A stretch of DNA of 64,000 nucleotides, taken from assembly GCF_024198255.1 (NCBI RefSeq), contig NZ_JAJVKW010000005.1, positions 124,001-188,000 on the forward strand, written 5' to 3'. Origin of the DNA: Myxococcus guangdongensis (GTDB lineage: Bacteria > Myxococcota > Myxococcia > Myxococcales > Myxococcaceae). Positions 46,153 through 52,746 of this stretch are shown here, in pieces. Below the pieces are notes generated by a model that ran no database searches, was not told the DNA's origin, and was given only the letters and a program-made list of their open reading frames with translations. Position numbers and translations under genes: made by a program. Numbering within the stretch: the first letter of the stretch is position 1; each line of letters begins with the position of its first letter.

Positions 46153-46902
46153 TCAGTGACCCTCCGCGCCCGCGGCCATGGCCCGCTTCGCCTCGGCGGG
46201 GGTGAGCCGGTCGAGAATCTTCCCGTCCGCCAGGCGCACCACGGCGTTGGCGTGGTTCATCACCTTGGCGTCGTGCGTGGAGAAGATGAAGGTGGTGCCC
46301 TCCTTCTGGTTGAGCTCCTTCATCAGGTCGATGATGTGCTGGCCCGTCACCGAGTCCAGGTTCGCCGTGGGCTCGTCCGCGAGCACCAGCTGCGGCCGGG
46401 TGACGAGCGCGCGCGCCACCGCCACGCGCTGACGCTGGCCGCCGGACAGCTCGTTGGGGCGGTGCTTGGCGTGGTCGGCCAGGCCCACCTGCTCGAGCAG
46501 CTGCATCACCCGCTCCTTGCGCTGGTGCTTGTCCAGCTTGCGCTGCAGCAGCAGGGGGAACTCGACGTTCTGGAAGACGCTGAGCACCGACACCAGGTTG
46601 AAGGACTGGAAGATGAAGCCGATGGTGTGCAGGCGCAGGTGCGTGAGCTGACGCTCACTCAGCTGCTTGGTGTCCTGGCCCGCGACGCTGACCACGCCCG
46701 AGGTGGCGGTGTCCACGCAGCCGATGAGGTTGAGCAGCGTCGTCTTGCCGCTGCCGGACGGACCGGCGATGGAGATGAACTCCCCGGAGTGCACCAGGAG
46801 GTCCACGCCCCTCAATGCCGGGACCACCACCTTGCCCAGGGTGTAGTCCTTGGTCACCTGGGTGATGGAGACGATGGGGGACTGCGCGACTGCGCCATTC
46901 AT
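46153..46902 (-). CDS. LolD/MacB-type ABC ATPase
   Basis: 249 residues from ATG 46902, which has AAGGA 8 nt upstream; a start 66 nt earlier would overlap the regulator gene far more. Motifs: Walker A GPSGSGKTT, Q-loop FIFQSFNLVSVLSVFQNVEFP, signature LSGGQRQRVAVARALV, Walker B LVLADEPTANLD and His switch FSTHD. Closest in pattern to LolD/MacB mechanotransmission ATPases. The start overlaps the GbsR stop by 4 bp (ATGA). It energises the two permeases encoded next. Confidence 0.92.
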   Translation of the reverse strand: MNGAVAQSPIVSITQVTKDYTLGKVVVPALRGVDLLVHSGEFISIAGPSGSGKTTLLNLIGCVDTATSGVVSVAGQDTKQLSERQLTHLRLHTIGFIFQSFNLVSVLSVFQNVEFPLLLQRKLDKHQRKERVMQLLEQVGLADHAKHRPNELSGGQRQRVAVARALVTRPQLVLADEPTANLDSVTGQHIIDLMKELNQKEGTTFIFSTHDAKVMNHANAVVRLADGKILDRLTPAEAKRAMAAGAEGH

Positions 46903-47399
46903 GCGGTGCGTCCTTTCGAAGCCTTGGGGGTGCGGGGTGTGGGGCGGGCGGCGCGCGAGGCACGCCACCGCTCGGCGATGCCGGCCATCTCGGCCAGGTA
47001 GAAGTCACAGAAGTCCGCCGCCTCGCGCAGGTGGTGCTTGTTGGCGAGCTGCGGCACGGAGAGGGCTTCCTGGCACACGCGGACGAACGCCTTGACGCTG
47101 TCCTCGGCGGTGCGCAGGCGGCTCTCCCAGCCATTGCCATTGACGACGTAGTAGTGCTGCCGGTCTCCCGGCACGCTGACGGGCTCCACCAGGCCAATCG
47201 CCATGCTGGCGCGGATGTTGGTGGACACGGAGGCCGCGCTCACCTTGAGCCTGCGCGCGAGCTGCTGCAGCGACAGGGGCTCGTCGGTCAGCATCATGAG
47301 CGCGTGGATGCGCCCGCCGATGCGCGTGCCGCCCTGCCGCTCGAAGTACAGCCCCATCGACTCGATGAAGCGCTGCTCCGCGACGCCCAGCTCCTTCAT
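46899..47399 (-). CDS. GbsR/MarR-family regulator
   Basis: 166 residues from ATG 47399, with GGAGG 6 nt upstream; an in-frame start 75 nt earlier would add 25 residues before the fold. FIESMGLYFERQGGTRIGGRIHALMMLTDEPLSLQQLARRLKVSAASVSTNIRASMAIGLVEPVSVPGDRQHYY is the GbsR pattern: a winged helix-turn-helix with recognition helix SAASVSTNIRASMAIGL. The C-terminal helices form a dimer. First gene of the operon, so likely an autoregulator of the transporter; a perfect palindrome with a promoter lies 91-128 nt upstream. Confidence 0.88.
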   Translation of the reverse strand: MKELGVAEQRFIESMGLYFERQGGTRIGGRIHALMMLTDEPLSLQQLARRLKVSAASVSTNIRASMAIGLVEPVSVPGDRQHYYVVNGNGWESRLRTAEDSVKAFVRVCQEALSVPQLANKHHLREAADFCDFYLAEMAGIAERWRASRAARPTPRTPKASKGRTA

Positions 47400-47471
47400 G
47401 CACGGCCTCCGTTCCACCCGCGTGGGGGCCGCGCACGACGCGCTTCCGCCGGGGCCCAGGGTGGCGCCCGG

Positions 47472-47500
47472 CATCTAGTTCGTTCAGACCATTCAGTCAA
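47472..47500 (-). promoter_or_regulatory. Promoter of the GbsR-Lol-barrel operon
   Basis: On the minus strand TTGACT (47495-47500), a 17-bp spacer, then TAGATG (47472-47477). Close to the sigma-70 consensus and at the usual spacing. Transcription would start near 47465, giving a leader of about 65 nt to the regulator ATG. Confidence 0.65.
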
Positions 47501-47509
47501 TACTGAATG
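47490..47509. promoter_or_regulatory. Palindromic operator overlapping the -35 box
   Basis: CATTCAGTCAATACTGAATG: perfect 8+8 bp inverted repeat with a 4-nt centre, rare in this GC-rich DNA. It contains the -35 box of the operon promoter. The size fits a dimeric MarR/GbsR-type winged helix protein, probably the product of the adjacent gene. An outer CCATTC/GAATGG pair (47489-47519) could extend the site. Confidence 0.6.
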
Positions 47510-47556
47510 AAGTGAATGGCCCGCCCCGGAGCGTCGGGTGGGGCGGGGCGGAACGA

Positions 47557-47585
47557 AGGCCCACGGCCGTGGGGGCCGTGGGCCT
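47557..47585 (-). terminator. Hairpin after the SH-rich secreted protein gene
   Basis: On the minus strand a perfect 12-bp stem (AGGCCCACGGCC / GGCCGTGGGCCT) with a 5-nt loop, then TTCGTTCC. It lies 49 nt after the stop at 47634. The T-tract is weak. Confidence 0.55.
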
Positions 47586-47633
47586 CGGGTCCCCTCGTGG
47601 GAGGGGCGTCACTCGGGCGCGTGCCCGGTGGCG

Positions 47634-48281
47634 CTAGTACGTGTCGGGGCTGGTGCCCTTGTCCTTGCTGGTGTCGCCGCCCAGGTCCTGGTTCTTGGTC
47701 GAGTCCATGCCGGAGCCGCCGGTGCCCGGCTCATGCGTGGTGCCCGTGTCCAGGCTGCCGTTGTCCTGGGTGCCGGTGCCCTGGTTGATGGACGAGTCCG
47801 GCTGCATGACGTCCGTGCCCGCGCCGCCGGTGCCCGACAGCGAGATGCTCTTCGCCATGTTCCGGGTCTCCTTCACCTCGAAGCTGGCGCGGATCTCCTG
47901 ACCCTCCTTGAGGTCCTTGGCCTTCTTGAGGGTCGGGTCGGTGAACATGGTGCCCTTGTCGATGTCGAGCGGCACCACCGCCCCCTGCGCGTCCTGCACG
48001 AAGACCTTGCTGCTCTCGGTCTTCACCACCTTGCCGCTCAGCTCCTTCTGGCCCATGGCGTTGGAGCCCATGGTGGAGCCGGTGCCCATGGTGGAGCCCG
48101 AGCCGCCCACGGAGCTGCCGGGCTGCATCGTGCTGTCCTGGGGCATGCTGCTGGTACCTGAGGTGCCCGAACCCCCCTGTGCGGAGGTGTCCGTCTGGGG
48201 CTTGTTCTTGTCGTCGCCCGCCAGGGCCGTGCCAGACCCGACCAGCGCCAGCGCCGCGAAAATCCCGATCAGCTTCTTCAT
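47634..48281 (-). CDS. Secreted protein with Gly/Ser/Thr-rich ends and small beta domain
   Basis: 215 residues; ATG 48281 has AGGAGA 7 nt upstream. Signal peptide MKKLIGIFAALALVGSGTALAG. Only residues 77-143 look folded: a DUF5666-like/OB-like beta domain (ELSGKVVKTESSKVFVQDAQGAVVPLDIDKGTMF, EGQEIRASFEVKETRNMAKSIS). Both flanks are low-complexity Gly/Ser/Thr/Met/Asp runs such as GSGSTMGTGSTMGSN. No operon partners. Periplasmic or secreted; function unknown. Confidence 0.75.
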   Translation of the reverse strand: MKKLIGIFAALALVGSGTALAGDDKNKPQTDTSAQGGSGTSGTSSMPQDSTMQPGSSVGGSGSTMGTGSTMGSNAMGQKELSGKVVKTESSKVFVQDAQGAVVPLDIDKGTMFTDPTLKKAKDLKEGQEIRASFEVKETRNMAKSISLSGTGGAGTDVMQPDSSINQGTGTQDNGSLDTGTTHEPGTGGSGMDSTKNQDLGGDTSKDKGTSPDTY

Positions 48282-48556
48282 GGGAGAGTCTCCTGTGTGA
48301 GTGCGACGGGGGGCGTTGCGTGGTGCGTCATCCCCCGCTGGAGCAAAAGCTAGGTGCGGAGGTGGAAGAGGACAGGGCTGGGGGGGCAAGGCTGGCGCGT
48401 GCCCGGTTCCTCCCCTGCCGGTGGGCCTGGGGCCCGCCCATCCCACGAGGCGGGATGGGAGGCGGCTTGAAGCAGGGGGCGCTTTTCCCCTAGCGTCCTG
48501 TCGGCAAGCGTCCCGCGGCCCTCGCGCCGTGGGCCCGACAGGAGACCCCCTCCGCG

Positions 48557-48838
48557 ATGCCCCCGTCCGCCAAGCCGTCGTCCGCCCCCCCGCCGCAGGA
48601 GCTTCCGGCGCCCTCGTACCCCGCAATCGAGTCGCTCCTGGAGGCGACCCCCGCGGAGGACGTCCGGGCGCTGTTCGCCCCGGTGAAGGAGGGCCTGGCC
48701 GGCCTCAAGGGCCCCAAGGTGGAGGTGGGCAAGAAGGCCCAGGCCGCGCTGGCCCACGCCGAGCAACTGCTGGAGCTGCTGGTGGACACCCGCGAGCGGC
48801 TGATCGCCGAGGCCAAGGGAGCCAAGGGTCGGAAATGA
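48557..48838 (+). CDS. Hypothetical protein, 93 residues
   Basis: Pro/Ala/Ser-rich N-terminus (1-22), then helical (IESLLEATPAEDVRALFAPVKEGLAGLKGPKVEVGKKAQAALAHAEQLLELLVDTRERLIAEAKG) and a basic end. AGGAG lies upstream, with somewhat long spacing. Not recognised. Its stop codon starts the terminator that follows, so it is not part of the secretion operon, although it lies just before it. Confidence 0.65.
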   Translation: MPPSAKPSSAPPPQELPAPSYPAIESLLEATPAEDVRALFAPVKEGLAGLKGPKVEVGKKAQAALAHAEQLLELLVDTRERLIAEAKGAKGRK

Positions 48839-48868
48839 CGGGCTTTTACCCGTTCGTCACGGTTTTTA
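48836..48868 (+). terminator. Intrinsic terminator before the secretion operon
   Basis: TGACG / CGTCA arms with an inner GGG/CCC pairing (loop CTTTTA, a 3-nt bulge), then CGGTTTTTA. It begins at the stop codon of the 93-residue gene and separates it from the type III locus. Confidence 0.6.
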
Positions 48869-48898
48869 GCTCCGGGCAGGCAACTGGCGGAGCGCCGG

Positions 48899-48906
48899 GA
48901 CGATAA
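48899..48906 (+). promoter_or_regulatory. Candidate sigma-28-like -10 element
   Basis: GACGATAA differs in one base from the FliA/sigma-28 -10 consensus GCCGATAA. It is about 68 nt before the first gene of an operon that encodes a FliA-type sigma factor. No good -35 box (TAAA-like) is seen at the usual distance, so this is weak. A sigma-70 reading (GATAAT) is also possible. Confidence 0.25.
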
Positions 48907-48973
48907 TGGGAGAAAGAGCACTGGATCATCCGGGAGCTCTGTCTTCTTCTTCTCGCAGCGCCTGGAGGATGAA

Positions 48974-49537
48974 ATGGCGAACATCAACAGCATGCAGGGC
49001 CCCAGCATCCGGCTCTCCACTCACGTCACGACGGCGCGCCAGACCCCTGAGACGGGCTTCGGCGCTCGGCTCCACAACGGGCTGAACAGCGCGGCCGGCG
49101 CGGTGGGCACGGGCGTCGGCGCGGTGGCCGGCATGATTCCCGGTGGGCAGATCGTCTCCGCGGCGGTCTCCTCCGTGCACACGCTGTCCAACACGAGCGG
49201 CTCGGGCGCTGGCCCCTACGCCGGCGTGATGAGCACCGCGGTGGGCGTGGGCGGCGGCGGCGTCGGCGCCTCCGTGGGCGGCGCGGCGGCGGGCATCGGC
49301 GGCGTGGCCGGTGGCATCGGCGGCGGCGTGGCCGGTCCGGGCACGGGCGCGCTGGGCACCAGCACGTCGGACACCGTCGGCGGCAACTTCTCCCTGAACC
49401 AGATGGCGGCGGAGAACTCCAAGCTGCTCAACCTGCAGGCGGCCATCCAGCAGGAGTCGCAGACGTTCACGGCGATTTCCAACGTGATGAAGTCGCGGCA
49501 CGATTGCATCAAGAACTCCATCAGCAACGTCCGCTAG
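48974..49537 (+). CDS. Gly-rich secreted protein with needle-like C-terminus (candidate SctF)
   Basis: 187 residues; GGAGG 5 nt before ATG. First gene of the type III locus. A polar N-terminus (1-35) is followed by about 100 residues of Gly/Ala/Val (GVGGGGVGASVGGAAAGIGGVAGG). The C-terminal 40 residues, helical with LNLQAAIQQESQTFTAISNV and MKSRHDCIKNSISNVR, resemble the C-terminal half of type III needle subunits, which end in a similar I.N/K.(I/V)(R) helix. Ordinary needles are about 80 residues, so this would be an extended form, or else a translocator-like substrate. Next comes a TPR chaperone, as needle and translocator genes usually have. Identification is inferred from a short region. 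Confidence 0.45.
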   Translation: MANINSMQGPSIRLSTHVTTARQTPETGFGARLHNGLNSAAGAVGTGVGAVAGMIPGGQIVSAAVSSVHTLSNTSGSGAGPYAGVMSTAVGVGGGGVGASVGGAAAGIGGVAGGIGGGVAGPGTGALGTSTSDTVGGNFSLNQMAAENSKLLNLQAAIQQESQTFTAISNVMKSRHDCIKNSISNVR

Positions 49538-49629
49538 GCCCGTAGGGCCTGGGTCGGGCCGAAGCACGGCGGGGAGGGGAGCGGCGCCGCTTCCCTCCTG
49601 GCCGGGCGCGGAAAGGAAGAGCGAAGTCC

Positions 49630-50064
49630 ATGGCGGAGAGCGTCTCGGAGATCTCGAACAGCCTGGTCCCCCTGGGGCGCCAGCAGGCCATGGTGTTGCT
49701 GGAGGCCGGCTACCTGTGGCTGGACATGGGACAGTTCGACAAGGCGAAGGAGATCTTCGCCGGGGCCGCGGCGCTGATGCCCAAGAGCGAGGTGCCGCAG
49801 CTGGGGCTGGGCGCCGTGGAGTTCGCGCAGGGCCGTCACGACAAGGCGCTCCAGGCCTACCGCTCCGCGCAGCGGCTGGCCCCGCAGGCGTCGCTGCCGC
49901 GCGCGCATGTGGGCGAGGCGCTCCTGTTCCTGGGCAAGGTGCCGGAGGCGCTCAAGGAGCTCAAGGCGGCCATCGACCTGGAGCCGGAAGGTGACGGGGC
50001 GCGTCTTGCGCAGGCGCTCCTCCAGGCGAAGGATGCGGGAGTCCTGCCTCCCGCGAAGAAGTAG
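49630..50064 (+). CDS. TPR chaperone of the type III system (SycD/YscG-like)
   Basis: 144 residues, soluble. Three tandem TPR units are seen: ALLEAGYLWLDMGQFDKAKEIFAGAAALMP-like, VPQLGLGAVEFAQGRHDKALQAYRSAQRLAP and LPRAHVGEALLFLGKVPEALKELKAAIDLEP. The size and repeat number fit the class II chaperones of translocators (SycD/LcrH) and the TPR-like needle chaperone YscG. Lying directly after the needle-like gene, it probably keeps that subunit soluble before export. Confidence 0.75.
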   Translation: MAESVSEISNSLVPLGRQQAMVLLEAGYLWLDMGQFDKAKEIFAGAAALMPKSEVPQLGLGAVEFAQGRHDKALQAYRSAQRLAPQASLPRAHVGEALLFLGKVPEALKELKAAIDLEPEGDGARLAQALLQAKDAGVLPPAKK

Positions 50065-50083
50065 GGGCAGGGGAGGTTCACCC

Positions 50084-50476
50084 ATGGCTGTCGGTGGCGT
50101 TGGACGCGGTGGAGGGAAGGGGCGCGCCGGTGGCGCGAAGGGGCCGTCGTCCGCGGCGCCCACGGGTGGGGCCTTCGGTGCCCGGGTGGACAAGGCGGAG
50201 TCTCTCGTCGGAGTCTCCGGTCTGGTAGGCTCCAGCAACGTCCAGGGCCCCCAGGCCGCGGACCCGGTCGCCGCGCAGGCGATGGCCATTGCCCGCGGGT
50301 TGAAGAACGGGGGCTTCAAGAGCAAGGAAGAGGCGACGCGGGCGTTGGTCGCCGAGGTCCTGAAGGAGAAGCTGCGCATGAAGTCCTCCTCCCTCACCAC
50401 GAAGATTGCGGACGCACTGCAGGATGACCCGCGGCTGAACCAGGTTCTCGAGCGGCTGTGGTCCAAGGCCGAGTGA
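50084..50476 (+). CDS. Small protein before the sigma factor (possible FlgM-like anti-sigma)
   Basis: 130 residues; GGGGAGG 7 nt before ATG. Residues 1-60 are Gly/Ala-rich and probably disordered; 62-130 are helical, with AMAIARGLKNGGFKSKEEATRALVAEVLKEKL and a final LTTKIADALQDDPRLNQVLERLW. The pattern I..(L/I)..G.(F/Y)K...E....LV.E.L is like the C-terminal region of FlgM, which is also disordered at the N-terminus. It ends 7 bp before a FliA-type sigma factor. Similarity is short, so the anti-sigma role is a hypothesis only; a chaperone or substrate is also possible. Confidence 0.4.
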   Translation: MAVGGVGRGGGKGRAGGAKGPSSAAPTGGAFGARVDKAESLVGVSGLVGSSNVQGPQAADPVAAQAMAIARGLKNGGFKSKEEATRALVAEVLKEKLRMKSSSLTTKIADALQDDPRLNQVLERLWSKAE

Positions 50477-50483
50477 GCAGCGC

Positions 50484-51320
50484 TTGCCACTGGGCGACGA
50501 CAGACAGGCCATCCTCACCAAGTACGGCCCCTACGTTCGGTCCCTCGCGGCGACCGTGCGCAAGCAGTTCAACGCCCAGCTTGAGCTGGACGAACTGGTG
50601 GCGTACGGACAGATAGGCCTCCTGGAGGCCGCCGAGCGCTTCGACCCGAAGGTGGGCGCCAACTTCCTCACCTTCGCCCACTACCGCATCAAGGGCGCCA
50701 TCTTCGACGGTCTTCGGAAGATGGGCGTCCTGCGGGGTTCGGATGCCCGGCAGGCGTATGTCGGGGAGCGGGCGGCGGCGTATCTGGGGAATTTGTCGGA
50801 CAGAGAGTCGGGCTCAAGCAACCGCGGCAGCTCATTCGACGATGATGTCAGTGACATCTCGGATGCTGTGCAGGGACTGGCGATGGTGTTCGCGTCCAGT
50901 CTGGAGGGTGCGGACAGCGCGGGCTACACCGACGAGTCCCTGCCGGTGGACATCCGGCTGGAGCAGGAGCAGCTGAAGACGCGGGTGCGGGCGGCGATCG
51001 AGAAGCTCCCGGAGAAGGAGCGAAAGCTTCTTCAGGGGTACTACTTCCAGGGCAGGACGCTGGAAGAGGCGGGGGCGGAAATCGGGCAGTCGAAGAGTTG
51101 GGCGTCTCGGCTTCACGCGCGCGCCATCGACCGCCTCAAGGAACTCTTGAACGAGGAGGAGGAACTTCCTCCGACCTCGACGGATGCAAGGAGGCTGTCA
51201 CATGGCGGGTCCGATGGCGGGCATCTCCGCGGCACAGGTGGCGCAGCAAAAGCTGCAGGATCAGGGCGCTCAGCAGACGACGAAGCAGGGCGCGTCGAAG
51301 TTCGACGGAGTTCTCGCTGA
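50484..51320 (+). CDS. FliA/WhiG-type sigma factor in the type III locus
   Basis: 278 residues from a TTG at 50484, with no strong ribosome site; the frame and homology begin there. Region 2: LELDELVAYGQIGLLEAAERFDPKVGANFLTFAHYRIKGAIFDGLRKMG, close to FliA/WhiG/SigB. Region 4: AIEKLPEKERKLLQGYYFQGRTLEEAGAEIGQSKSWASRLHARAIDRLKELL, with HTH for the -35 box. The conserved part ends near residue 228; the last 40 codons run through the start of the next gene in another frame. A sigma-28-type factor would allow the locus or its substrates to be expressed at a certain assembly stage, as in flagella. Confidence 0.88.
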   Translation: MPLGDDRQAILTKYGPYVRSLAATVRKQFNAQLELDELVAYGQIGLLEAAERFDPKVGANFLTFAHYRIKGAIFDGLRKMGVLRGSDARQAYVGERAAAYLGNLSDRESGSSNRGSSFDDDVSDISDAVQGLAMVFASSLEGADSAGYTDESLPVDIRLEQEQLKTRVRAAIEKLPEKERKLLQGYYFQGRTLEEAGAEIGQSKSWASRLHARAIDRLKELLNEEEELPPTSTDARRLSHGGSDGGHLRGTGGAAKAAGSGRSADDEAGRVEVRRSSR

Positions 51321-51753
51321 CAAGGCGCAGGGCGCCGGTCAGGTGGACGCCGCGCAGGGCGTGAACAAGGCCCAGGCGACGCAGAAGACGGACATGGTCC
51401 GGCAGGTGGAGACCGTCAACAAGACGGAGAAGGCGGGCCTGAACAAGGTCAGCGCGAACGCCGCCCAGCCCGTGTCCGCGAAGGCGGCCGAGCCCGTCGC
51501 CGCGAAGACGGAGACTGGCAAGACGGCCAAGTCCACCGACATGATGGAGCAGGTGCTCGGTGACCTGGAGAAGGGTCAGGGCAACCTGGAGAAGATCATC
51601 TCCCAGGCCGCCAGCGGCAAGCAGTTCTCCAACGCGGAGCTGCTCTCCCTGCAGGCGTCCATGTATCAGTACACGCAGCAGCTGGACCTGACGAGCAAGG
51701 TGGTGGAGAAGGCGACCACCGGTCTCAAGGACGTCGTCAAGACGCAGGTCTGA
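51202..51753 (+). CDS. sctI: Inner-rod protein SctI
   Basis: 183 residues from ATG 51202, with AAGGAGG 7 nt upstream (a MQGGCH start 18 nt earlier lacks this). The N-terminal 110 residues are Lys/Gln/Ala-rich and probably disordered. The C-terminal 60 residues have the SctI/YscI pattern: LLSLQASMYQYTQQLDLTSKVVEKATTGLKDVVKTQ, an amphipathic helix that builds the rod inside the basal body. It is the positional equivalent of FliE. It overlaps the sigma gene by 119 bp in another frame. Confidence 0.85.
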   Translation: MAGPMAGISAAQVAQQKLQDQGAQQTTKQGASKFDGVLADKAQGAGQVDAAQGVNKAQATQKTDMVRQVETVNKTEKAGLNKVSANAAQPVSAKAAEPVAAKTETGKTAKSTDMMEQVLGDLEKGQGNLEKIISQAASGKQFSNAELLSLQASMYQYTQQLDLTSKVVEKATTGLKDVVKTQV

Positions 51754-51784
51754 GTCCGTCCACCGTCCTTGGTGGCGCTTGACG

Positions 51785-51827
51785 AAGGGCGGCTCCTCCT
51801 GGTTGGAGGGGGCGCCCTTCCGCGTTT
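51785..51827 (+). terminator. Strong hairpin with T-run between sctI and sctJ
   Basis: 15-nt arms AAGGGCGGCTCCTCC / GGAGGGGGCGCCCTT with a 5-nt loop (one mispair, one G-T), followed by CCGCGTTTTCC. It looks like an intrinsic terminator inside the operon, so it may reduce expression of the downstream genes or mark a second promoter. Confidence 0.6.
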
Positions 51828-51856
51828 TCCGAGGCCCTAGTAAGCTCCCCGTGCCC

Positions 51857-52672
51857 ATGATTCGCCGACCGCAAGCGTTTGTCGCCCCGCTCCTCGCCCT
51901 CGTGCTCGTGACGGGCTGTCACATCGAGCTCCAGCACGACCTGAGTGAGGCGGACGCCAACGAAATCTACGTCCTGCTCAGCAAGAACGGCATCAACGCG
52001 AAGAAGGAGAAGGAGGAAGGCGGCAACGAGGTCCGGTTCATGATCACCGTACCGAAGACCGATGCCGCCGAGGCCGCGGAGCTGCTCAAGCTCAACTCGC
52101 TTCCGCGACCGGTGGAGAAGGGCCTGTCCCACTTCGCCAAGGGAAGCATGGTGCCCACCGCCACGGAGGAGCGAGCCATGCTCCTCAAGGCGATGGGCGG
52201 CGAGGTCTCCAACGCGCTCAATCAGATTGACGGCGTGCTGGAGGCGCGCGCGATTGTCAGCGTCCCGGAGAACAACGACCTGACGCAGCCGGAGAACAAG
52301 CCGATGCCGTCCGCGTCGGTGTTCATCAAGTTCCGGCCTGGCGCCGAGGGCAAGCCGCCCATCGACGTCAACGCGGTGAAGGCGTTCGTCGCCACGGCGG
52401 TGCCGGAGATGAAGCCGGACGCGGTGACGGTGCTGATGACGCCCGCGCTGGGGCCCAAGGCGGAGAAGACCGACGAGAACCGGCAGCAGGACGTGCTGGG
52501 TCTGCGCATGACGGCCTCCAGCGCCAGCCAGTTCAAGGTGATGATCGCCGGAGCCTTCGCGCTCATCCTCGGGATGATGGGCGTGACGGCGTGGTCCATC
52601 ATGCGCGGTGGTGGCGGCAACGCCCCCACGGCGCGGGGTCCCCGCCCCCGGGTCCGCCCGCCCGAGGCCTGA
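51857..52672 (+). CDS. sctJ: Inner-membrane ring lipoprotein SctJ
   Basis: 271 residues. ATG 51857 begins a lipoprotein signal (LALVLVTGC, Cys21), as in PrgK/YscJ; a GTG 6 nt earlier is possible. Two ring-building modules: the first (about 22-80: IELQHDLSEADANEIYVLLSKNGINAKKEKEEGG) and the second (about 115-200: RAMLLKAMGGEVSNALNQIDGVLEARAIVSVPENND, ASVFIKFRPGA). One membrane helix near the C-terminus (MIAGAFALILGMMGVTAWSIM) and a short basic tail. Much shorter than FliF (about 550), and so a non-flagellar ring protein. Confidence 0.93.
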   Translation: MIRRPQAFVAPLLALVLVTGCHIELQHDLSEADANEIYVLLSKNGINAKKEKEEGGNEVRFMITVPKTDAAEAAELLKLNSLPRPVEKGLSHFAKGSMVPTATEERAMLLKAMGGEVSNALNQIDGVLEARAIVSVPENNDLTQPENKPMPSASVFIKFRPGAEGKPPIDVNAVKAFVATAVPEMKPDAVTVLMTPALGPKAEKTDENRQQDVLGLRMTASSASQFKVMIAGAFALILGMMGVTAWSIMRGGGGNAPTARGPRPRVRPPEA

Positions 52673-52680
52673 CCGGTTCC

Positions 52681-52701
52681 GCGCCCCCTTCGAGGGGGCG
52701 C
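52681..52701 (+). terminator. Hairpin after sctJ
   Basis: Perfect 9-bp stem GCGCCCCCT / AGGGGGCGC with a 3-nt loop (TCG), followed by CTTCTTCCC. A second terminator-like structure inside the operon. Confidence 0.5.
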
Positions 52702-52746
52702 CTTCTTCCCTCCCAGCGGGCGTCGGTGGGGCCCGCGAGGTGACGT

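Noticed and set aside
42747..46205. 1152-residue plus-strand frame opposite the permease operon
   Set aside because: Antisense shadow of the two permeases; composition is His/Asp/Arg/Val noise and no ribosome site.
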